This document shows, one piece after another, positions 1 to 5,685 of a stretch of 7,499 nucleotides of DNA. Under the pieces are notes generated by a model, which had not been told where the DNA came from, searched no databases, and saw only the letters and a list, made by a program, of their open reading frames with translations. Every line of letters begins with the position of its first letter. Position 1 is the first letter of the stretch. Source of the stretch: Rickettsiales bacterium (lineage in GTDB: Bacteria; Pseudomonadota; Alphaproteobacteria; Rickettsiales; UBA1997); NCBI GenBank assembly GCA_947455845.1, contig CANGQE010000058.1, positions 1-7,499 of the forward strand. Direction: 5' to 3'. A program made the translations under genes and the position numbers.

Positions 1-316
1 ATCCGTGCTCAATTGCCGGCCCGATAGTTACTTGAGTTTCAGGAAATAATTCCTTCACCGCTTCCGCCATCAAATGGGCAGCATCGTGGCGGATAATTTC
101 TAAAGCATCAGCACCTGATTTTGGGGTAATGATTTCAATTTTTGCATCTTCTTCAATTGTTCGCGATAAATCGCGCAGCTCGCCATTAACGCGGATTGCT
201 AAGGCCACTTTGGCCAAAGAAATTGAGATTGATTTAGCAATTTCCGCACCACTTACGCCGCAAGAAAATTCACGGGCGGCACCATCTGGAAAAGTAACTT
301 TGATTTGATCGGACAT
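1..316 (-). CDS. thrS: Threonyl-tRNA synthetase, N-terminal part (runs off the left edge)
   Basis: Partial gene: 105 codons from the ATG at 314-316, continuing past position 1. The enzyme charges tRNA-Thr with threonine in the cytoplasm. Residues 1 to about 65 form a TGS domain (start [13 protein letters not shown], with [10 protein letters not shown] inside it). This leads into the editing domain, where [12 protein letters not shown] carries the zinc-type HxxxH pair (His77, His81) known from ThrRS. The following [15 protein letters not shown] is the usual ThrRS continuation. About one sixth of a normal ~640-residue protein is visible. The start is secure, because an in-frame TAA lies five codons upstream (329-331) and TGS domains begin at this point. 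No clear Shine-Dalgarno sequence precedes it (TAACTCTTCTC before the ATG). It is a housekeeping gene downstream of, and co-directional with, the glycosyltransferase cluster, separated by 66 bp containing a strong hairpin. The sequence resembles alphaproteobacterial ThrRS. Confidence 0.95.
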   Translation of the reverse strand, partial: MSDQIKVTFPDGAAREFSCGVSGAEIAKSISISLAKVALAIRVNGELRDLSRTIEEDAKIEIITPKSGADALEIIRHDAAHLMAEAVKELFPETQVTIGPAIEHG

Positions 317-342
317 GAGAAGAGTTATTTAATGAATTTGCG

Positions 343-373
343 AATAGATCCTGAACTTGTTTCAGGATCTATT
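343..373 (-). repeat. Perfect 13-bp inverted repeat (hairpin), possible dispersed repeat or terminator
   Basis: The arms AATAGATCCTGAA (343-355) and TTCAGGATCTATT (361-373) are exact reverse complements around a 5-nt loop (356-360). It begins 10 nt past the stop codon of the last GT-C gene and ends 26 nt before the thrS start, so it fills most of the only intergenic gap. Position and stability suit a transcript end or 3' stabiliser for the cluster. No run of T follows the stem on either strand, so it is not a textbook intrinsic terminator. From memory, the core GATCCTGAA-ACAAG-TTCAGGATC matches a small palindrome scattered through Rickettsiales and other alphaproteobacterial genomes; this needs a search. 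If thrS has its own promoter upstream, the hairpin would instead lie in its 5' leader. Confidence 0.85.
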
Positions 374-382
374 TTACAAAAC

Positions 383-1927
383 CTATTTGCACCACAATAT
401 CGAAAAGTTTTCTGTAACGAAATACTCCTCTTTACACCTTGATTTAATGGCGTCGGGTAGGTCTTGGATTTTTGTAAAATGCTCAAATGGATTGTAAAAA
501 AGAACTTGTTGCGGAACAACAAAATAATTTACCAAGGCTGCAGATTGACCACTATTTTCTTTAAGCCATTCGAAACAATTTTTAAAATTGGCACTATTGG
601 GCAATAAATATTCTAGCTCAGAATTAAGACCGCAGGAAATTATTGTAGTTCCTTGATTTTTAAGTTCAGTCGCAGCACTAGCAACTTGGACCTGCTCCAA
701 CAATTTATTATTTTTTGCAAAACCATCTTTGACTAGGTAACTAATGCTTTCAAAGCGTCCGAAAAATAGTAATAAAATTGCTAACCAAACTAAGGTGAAA
801 CCTATTTTATTTTTAAAAGTCAGATTAGCCGTCAAAAGTGCAATGCCGGCAAAGCAGTAAAATAAAGCTGAAATCAAATAGCGGTCATTAACGAAAACTG
901 AGCAATAAACCCACCAAATCAAATGTAGAAAGAAGCAGGTGATTAATGTAATACCCGCTAAATAACTACCCGATCTCTCTTTGTAAGAAATGCGAACTAG
1001 GTAGAGTGCGAGAAAAATCAGGAGAAAGAAATATCCACCAAAAAGATTTACGACGTCATCAATCTTACCCCAAGGAAAGGCTTTCTCGTAGCCAACAAAA
1101 GCAATTGATTGGTAGAATCCGCTATTTTCTAGCTGCAATTCGCGGTAATGTTGCCATCCCAGAGAGATTATTTTGATTATTTCAAAGGTAAAAAATGGTG
1201 CAATAAAACAACATCCCAAGAGAGATATTAGCTGAAATTTGTTTGATTTTTTTAATTCTTTTGTGAAAAAAATTCGCACCGCCACAATCAGAAATACTGT
1301 CAAGGCAGCAAGGGCAGCAATGGTTTTGCAAAGGATTGCTAAGCCCAAAATAGTTGATCCTACTATTACACTTTTTTTATCCAGTCGCGCTGATGATAAA
1401 AATAAAGTACCCAGAATTATCAAAAGCGCTGATGGTATTTCACCTAGCAGCAAATACCAAATGCCTAAATGATCCTTGGTGTAGATTCCGTAATTTTGAT
1501 TATTGATCGAGAAAAGCAGTGCTAAAGCTAAAAATAGAAAAGCCGACAGCCAAATTTTATCACCCAGCAATAAACGTTTTGCAGTAAAAAAAATTGCAAT
1601 GAGCAAGAGCCACAGCATTGAGATCATGGCTAGACCTAATGCCCAATTATAATTACCAAAAATAAAAATTATCAATGCCGCCGGAAGGATCATCACCGGC
1701 CCCGAACTTATGCCAAAATAAAATGGATAAGTTTTATCGTAAACCACCGCAGCGTAATTAAAAGAATCCGCCAAATTTTTCGCCACTATTCCAAAAAAAG
1801 CATCATCACACCAGATCGGATAGTGCCAAATGTGATAAATTTGCAAAGCTATTAATAGCACCGCCAAGACCATTAGAAGCAACTTAAAACCACCAGTAAT
1901 CAAAATATTTTTTAGACTTTGCACCAT
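383..1927 (-). CDS. GT-C type membrane glycosyltransferase, paralog 3 of 3 (last in array)
   Basis: 514-residue polytopic protein with about 11-12 hydrophobic segments (first at about 14-34) and a soluble C-terminal region from about residue 400. The PIWCDDAFF motif after the first helix places an Asp pair (41-42) where ArnT/PMT (GT39/GT83-like) enzymes carry the catalytic acid of the first outer loop. LLLGEIPSALLIILG and the HLIWW helix are shared with the two upstream copies. Such enzymes take a sugar from a polyprenyl-phosphate donor and transfer it on the outer side of the inner membrane. The C-terminal domain holds Cys432, 451, 498 and 513, conserved in all copies. It is the most divergent copy: Cys replaces Arg before the DD pair, and SCGLNSELEYLLPN differs from ACGNNFELEYLLPK in the others. 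The ATG at 1925-1927 overlaps the previous gene by 16 nt and has no Shine-Dalgarno sequence. Substrate and acceptor cannot be inferred; the family call is by motif and topology. Confidence 0.88.
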   Translation of the reverse strand: MVQSLKNILITGGFKLLLMVLAVLLIALQIYHIWHYPIWCDDAFFGIVAKNLADSFNYAAVVYDKTYPFYFGISSGPVMILPAALIIFIFGNYNWALGLAMISMLWLLLIAIFFTAKRLLLGDKIWLSAFLFLALALLFSINNQNYGIYTKDHLGIWYLLLGEIPSALLIILGTLFLSSARLDKKSVIVGSTILGLAILCKTIAALAALTVFLIVAVRIFFTKELKKSNKFQLISLLGCCFIAPFFTFEIIKIISLGWQHYRELQLENSGFYQSIAFVGYEKAFPWGKIDDVVNLFGGYFFLLIFLALYLVRISYKERSGSYLAGITLITCFFLHLIWWVYCSVFVNDRYLISALFYCFAGIALLTANLTFKNKIGFTLVWLAILLLFFGRFESISYLVKDGFAKNNKLLEQVQVASAATELKNQGTTIISCGLNSELEYLLPNSANFKNCFEWLKENSGQSAALVNYFVVPQQVLFYNPFEHFTKIQDLPDAIKSRCKEEYFVTENFSILWCK

Positions 1928-3435
1928 GATAATGAAAAATTTTCTGTCTTAAGATATTCCTGATTGCACCTTGCTAACACTGATTTTGGAATTGAATGAG
2001 CATGGCCATAATATTGATCATGCTCAATAGACAAAACTTGATCTCCTAAATATATTTGATTCACCAACATTACCTGATGATCGAAAGAATTTTTTAATAT
2101 TTCATCGCAATGTTTGAAATTACCACTTTTGGGCAGCAGATATTCCAACTCAAAATTATTACCGCAGGCAATCATTTCAAAATCTTGTCCTTCAAGTTTT
2201 TTAATTGCTTCAACCACCATTAACTGCTCTTTCAAATATGGGATTAGAGGCTCAAATAGGCTTTTTTGCAAACCACAAATAATTAGCGAGATAATAAAAA
2301 AACTAATTAGAGCAGTTTGAAATTTGTTTTTGTAACTAAGGCCGCAAACCAGTAGCGATAAGCCGGTAAAATAACAAAAAATCGCTATTGTCAGATGGCG
2401 ATAAGCATGCTGATTAGCCAGCAATGACCACCATGTAACATATAAAAAGAAACAAAAAATAAGGGTTGTTCCTATTGTAATAGGAGAGGTTCTCGGCTTT
2501 TCTTTATATGCAAGATAGAGAATATAAATTGTAACCGGAACAAATGGTACGGCGGTGTTAAAAAAATTTATTAAAAATGAAATATGCCAAGCAACGTAAT
2601 TTTGAGTTAAGCTATTTTGCTCATAAAACTGCTTACTTTGTAGCTGCAAATCATAATATTGGGGCCATCCGAAATAAAATATTTTTACCAATTCAAACAA
2701 AAATAGCGGAGTAATAAAACCCAAAATTGGAACGCTAATGTGTTTGATTTTTTGCAAGCATGACAACTTTTTGTCGTAAAGGATTTTTATTACAATCATT
2801 ACAATCATTGCCAACGCTGCAATAGCAGCAATAGATTTAGCGTTAATTGCAAATCCAAGAAACAGGCCGCCTAATGCTAATCTTGTTATTTTGACTGTAG
2901 GTAAAAAAAGTAAGAATGCTGCCAATATTATACAAAGAGCTGCCGGAATTTCACCCATCAATGAGCGCCATAAAAACATCTTACCTACCCCATCATTACT
3001 GTGAGAAAAAAGCAGAATCAAAAGCAAGGATAAGAAGCAAAATAACCATTTTTTATTTTTACCGACAACGTCATCTGCAAGAATAAAAATAGAAATCAGT
3101 AAACTCCAGATCAGGAAAATATTGGCTAAACCCGGAACCCAATAATGATTCCCCAAAAAAAATATCAATATTGCCGCAGGCAAAATAACAAATGGCCCCG
3201 ATGAGATTCCAAAATGAAAGGCGTAACTTTTATCAAAAAAAATAGCTTTGTAACCTGCTCCATTTGCTAGATTTTTGGCAACACTAGAAAAAAAAGCGTC
3301 ATCACGCCAAATTGGAAAATTAAAAACATAGAAAATTTGCAGACCGATTGCAGCAATTACCAGAGCAATTGTAGCCAATTGAATGGCAAAAAATATCCGA
3401 TGAGAAGTACCGATATTTTTTATATTGAACACCAT
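1912..3435 (-). CDS. GT-C type membrane glycosyltransferase, paralog 2 of 3 (middle)
   Basis: 507-residue multi-spanning membrane protein of the same family as its two neighbours. PIWRDDAFF puts the presumed catalytic Asp pair at 45-46, followed by SVAKNLANGAGY, the usual shape of the first outer loop in ArnT/PMT-like GT-C enzymes. RSLMGEIPAALCIILA, KSIAAIAAL, a WW-containing helix and AYRHL further along match the sister copies in order. After the last helix, a soluble domain of about 100 residues (ACGNNFELEYLLPK... to the end) contains Cys424, 443, 490 and 505 and ends SLSWCKV. Its C-terminal domain is closer to the upstream copy (3420-4982), while its FGISSGP stretch is shared with the downstream one. 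The start ATG (3433-3435) sits 13 nt inside the end of the previous gene (16-nt overlap, including the TAA). No SD-like sequence precedes it and no other Met is near, so translation probably depends on coupling to the preceding gene. Confidence 0.88.
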   Translation of the reverse strand: MVFNIKNIGTSHRIFFAIQLATIALVIAAIGLQIFYVFNFPIWRDDAFFSSVAKNLANGAGYKAIFFDKSYAFHFGISSGPFVILPAAILIFFLGNHYWVPGLANIFLIWSLLISIFILADDVVGKNKKWLFCFLSLLLILLFSHSNDGVGKMFLWRSLMGEIPAALCIILAAFLLFLPTVKITRLALGGLFLGFAINAKSIAAIAALAMIVMIVIKILYDKKLSCLQKIKHISVPILGFITPLFLFELVKIFYFGWPQYYDLQLQSKQFYEQNSLTQNYVAWHISFLINFFNTAVPFVPVTIYILYLAYKEKPRTSPITIGTTLIFCFFLYVTWWSLLANQHAYRHLTIAIFCYFTGLSLLVCGLSYKNKFQTALISFFIISLIICGLQKSLFEPLIPYLKEQLMVVEAIKKLEGQDFEMIACGNNFELEYLLPKSGNFKHCDEILKNSFDHQVMLVNQIYLGDQVLSIEHDQYYGHAHSIPKSVLARCNQEYLKTENFSLSWCKV

Positions 3436-4982
3436 AGCAGCGAAAAATTTTCGGTTTTCAAATATTTGCGATTACATCTTGATATTATTGTCTGGGGGAT
3501 GGGTTCAAATTTGCCGTAATATTGCTCAAATTTTATGGCCAATATCAGATTTTTTGAATATAACTGATTCACCAACATCACCGGACGATCAAATTTATTT
3601 TCCAAAATCTCTTGGCAATTTTTGAAATTGGCAATTTTTGGCAATAAATATTCTAACTCAAAATTATTGCCGCAGGCAACCATGATTATATTTTCTTGCT
3701 CAAGATTTTTTAAAGAATCAACCACCAGCAACTGCTCTCGCAACCTCTCATCACTACCTTTAAAGCCCTGATAAAATAGATATTTCGCCGAATCTTGACG
3801 TACTCCTAACAGCAAGAAAACAAAAATAATAATAGTGCCGCGTGCTAGGTAAGAGAGCTTTTTATAATTGAGACTGGCGAGCAAAAAAGACAATCCACAA
3901 GAGTAATAAATCAATGCTGTTATAAAATGGCGACCTGCTCCCGCAAGACCAAAGCGCACCCACCAAACAGTGTGCAGCACAAAACAGAACATCAAAATAG
4001 TTCCAATCAGCAAGCAAGGTGACTTACGATTTTCTTGGTAAGAGAGATAAATGATGTAGCTTGTTACGGGCACTAATAGGATTCCAGCCAAGCCAAATAA
4101 AGACAAAAGCGATTGTATCTGATAAGTCACATTAGATGCTGCCACCAACCCATTACTTTTGCGAGAGGTAACGATTAGGGCATTATGTTTGTAAGCCTCA
4201 ATCAGATTGACTTTCATCTCCCAATACTGACTCCATCCCATCGAAATAATTTTGATCAGTTCAAAAATAATCGAAGGAGCGACCACACAAAAACCAATCG
4301 CAAAAATTAATTGGATTTGACGCAATCTCGTCAACTCTTTCCCTCTTAAAACCTTTAAAGCAAATGCTGATAGAATTACTGCTACCGCCATCGCGGTAAT
4401 TGTTTTGGTTAAGATGGCAAAACCAAGAAGCAACGCGCCAACCATCATTTTTCTGACCGATGCTTGCGGGAAAAACAGCAAAGATGCACCCAATATCACA
4501 CAAAGTCCGGCTGGAATTTCACCCATCAGTAAATGCCACATGTAAAGCTTGTCACCGCTTTCGGTAGCGTGATTGTCACCAATTGAAAACAGCACTATTA
4601 AAGACAGCGCAAAAAAACCAAAAATCCATTTTCTGTCTTTTCCCACTAACCCATTGGCCACCACAAAAATTGCTGTAAGCAAACTCCAAATCAGCAACAT
4701 ATTGGCTACACCAGAAACCCAATATTGGTTGCCGAAAAAGAATAGCATTAAAGTTGCCGGCAAAATACTGACTGGCCCCAATGACGAGTAAAAAGGATAA
4801 GTTTTATCGTATAAAACCGCGGCATAACCGCCCCCACTAACCAAACTTTTGGCGATCTGGGCAAAACCGGCATCATCGCGCCAAATTGACGAGTGTAGAG
4901 TGTGGTAAATTTGCGAAGCCAGTAAAATAGCCGCAAAAGCAATGGTCAGAATTTTAAAAATATTTAGGTAAAGTTTAGTCAT
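3420..4982 (-). CDS. GT-C type membrane glycosyltransferase, paralog 1 of 3 (first in array)
   Basis: 520-residue polytopic protein, first of three tandem homologs. After helix 1 (about 8-30), SSIWRDDAGF carries the presumed catalytic Asp pair at 36-37, as in polyprenyl-phosphate-dependent GT-C enzymes. HLLMGEIPAGLCVILG, KTITAMAV, FELIKIISMGWSQY, HTVWW and AGRHF line up with the sister copies. It lacks two residues in the PFYSSLGP loop, where the others have FGISSGP, and its loop around residues 270-295 is longer and unrelated in sequence. The C-terminal soluble domain has Cys437, 456, 503 and 518 and ends SLLWCSI. The ATG (4980-4982) overlaps the methyltransferase stop by 8 nt (ATGACTAA) and has a good upstream GGAG (GGAGATAAAGA-ATG). 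It is the only one of the three copies with a convincing ribosome binding site. The expected role is transfer of a lipid-linked sugar on the outer face of the inner membrane; acceptor unknown. Confidence 0.9.
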   Translation of the reverse strand: MTKLYLNIFKILTIAFAAILLASQIYHTLHSSIWRDDAGFAQIAKSLVSGGGYAAVLYDKTYPFYSSLGPVSILPATLMLFFFGNQYWVSGVANMLLIWSLLTAIFVVANGLVGKDRKWIFGFFALSLIVLFSIGDNHATESGDKLYMWHLLMGEIPAGLCVILGASLLFFPQASVRKMMVGALLLGFAILTKTITAMAVAVILSAFALKVLRGKELTRLRQIQLIFAIGFCVVAPSIIFELIKIISMGWSQYWEMKVNLIEAYKHNALIVTSRKSNGLVAASNVTYQIQSLLSLFGLAGILLVPVTSYIIYLSYQENRKSPCLLIGTILMFCFVLHTVWWVRFGLAGAGRHFITALIYYSCGLSFLLASLNYKKLSYLARGTIIIFVFLLLGVRQDSAKYLFYQGFKGSDERLREQLLVVDSLKNLEQENIIMVACGNNFELEYLLPKIANFKNCQEILENKFDRPVMLVNQLYSKNLILAIKFEQYYGKFEPIPQTIISRCNRKYLKTENFSLLWCSI

Positions 4983-5685
4983 TCTTTATCTCCACTGCAA
5001 ACATATATTGACCACAAGAAAGAGCTCTTACCAAAGGTAAAGACTCCAAAGTTTTTTCAAAAAACTTTAGAAATTTTGCCGCAGAATCAGGACAGAAAAA
5101 TGGTACTAAGCCGACAAACTCGTCAAAAACTATTTTACCGTTATTTTTTTCAAACAAGCGGCGCAGCTTACAAGGAGTAAATGATTGTTCCTGATGTTCA
5201 ATGTGGTAGCGCGAGGTTTTTTCAATAATTTTTAGAACCAAATTATAACCGTTAGGCTCCATTATTAGAATTTTTTTGGCCAGTTTACAGGCAATTTCAA
5301 TGCCTTTTTCTAAATCGGGAAGGTGATGCAGCACCCCACGCAGAATCGCTACATCGTAGGGCTGCTGTGGTATTGCCATTTGGTAAAGATCAACCGCTTC
5401 AAAACGTAAATTAGTAACATTTTGATATTTTTTAGCCGCATGTTCAATTGCTTTTTCAACCGGATCAATTGCCACAATCAAAGCAGCGCCTTGCTGTGCC
5501 AGCTCGTAACTGTAGGTTCCGTCACCACAGCCAATATCTAAAACTCTTTTTCCGGCAAGCGACTCCATTCCTAAAATTGACTTACTAATTCTAGCATTAG
5601 ACATGCGACCGGAAAGCGCTTCAGTAGTGTAAGCGTAGCTGCCATGCTCATTAACGTCTTTTGTAAAAGCTTTATTTCCGTCCAT
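4975..5685 (-). CDS. Class I SAM-dependent methyltransferase
   Basis: 236-residue soluble protein with a Rossmann-type methyltransferase core (Methyltransf_11/25-like). Motif I, VLDIGCGDGTY at 48-58, binds SAM. The acidic residue at the end of strand 2 is Asp75 (VAIDPV). Later motifs are RFEAVDLY (95-101), YDVAILRGVLHHLPD (110-124) and ILIMEPNG (139-146). The C-terminal third (RYHIEHQEQSFTPCKLRRLF onward) is where such enzymes usually hold their acceptor site, and I do not recognise its specificity. Between a sugar epimerase/GT2 gene and GT-C genes, methylation of a sugar or lipid-linked intermediate is plausible but inferred. I chose the ATG at 5683-5685 because MDGNKAFTKDV looks like a natural N-terminus, GGGA lies 6 nt upstream, and the overlap with the preceding gene is then 14 nt. 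A GTG at 5734-5736 would add 17 residues encoded within the upstream gene and is less likely. Confidence 0.88.
   Translation of the reverse strand: MDGNKAFTKDVNEHGSYAYTTEALSGRMSNARISKSILGMESLAGKRVLDIGCGDGTYSYELAQQGAALIVAIDPVEKAIEHAAKKYQNVTNLRFEAVDLYQMAIPQQPYDVAILRGVLHHLPDLEKGIEIACKLAKKILIMEPNGYNLVLKIIEKTSRYHIEHQEQSFTPCKLRRLFEKNNGKIVFDEFVGLVPFFCPDSAAKFLKFFEKTLESLPLVRALSCGQYMFAVEIKND

Noticed and set aside
369..395. Short frame GTG GTG CAA ATA ... TAG at the end of the last GT-C gene, as the relic of a fourth copy
   Set aside because: It is only eight codons. Its likeness to the MVQ start of the last copy follows directly from the shared Trp-Cys-Lys codons, and no further homology to the family continues beyond it.
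375..398. Weak promoter-like pair for thrS on the minus strand (TTGTGG, 15 nt, TAAAAT)
   Set aside because: The -35 match is poor and the spacing short. In AT-rich DNA such matches occur by chance.
325..522. Minus-strand 65-codon frame covering the hairpin
   Set aside because: Most of it is an alternative frame of the GT-C gene end, and its tail is the translated palindrome. It has no ribosome binding site or family resemblance.
1239..1472. Plus-strand open frame of 77 codons
   Set aside because: It is antisense to a well-supported membrane-protein gene, has no recognisable domain, and looks like a shadow frame. The same holds for the other short plus-strand frames (for example 2114-2320, 3337-3519, 4573-4791, 5811-5993, 6326-6529).
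1725..1741. 17-nt exact match between the last and first GT-C copies (also at 4795-4811) as a sign of recent gene conversion
   Set aside because: It encodes the conserved Asp-Lys-Thr-Tyr-Pro stretch and the flanks diverge at once, so protein-level conservation explains it.
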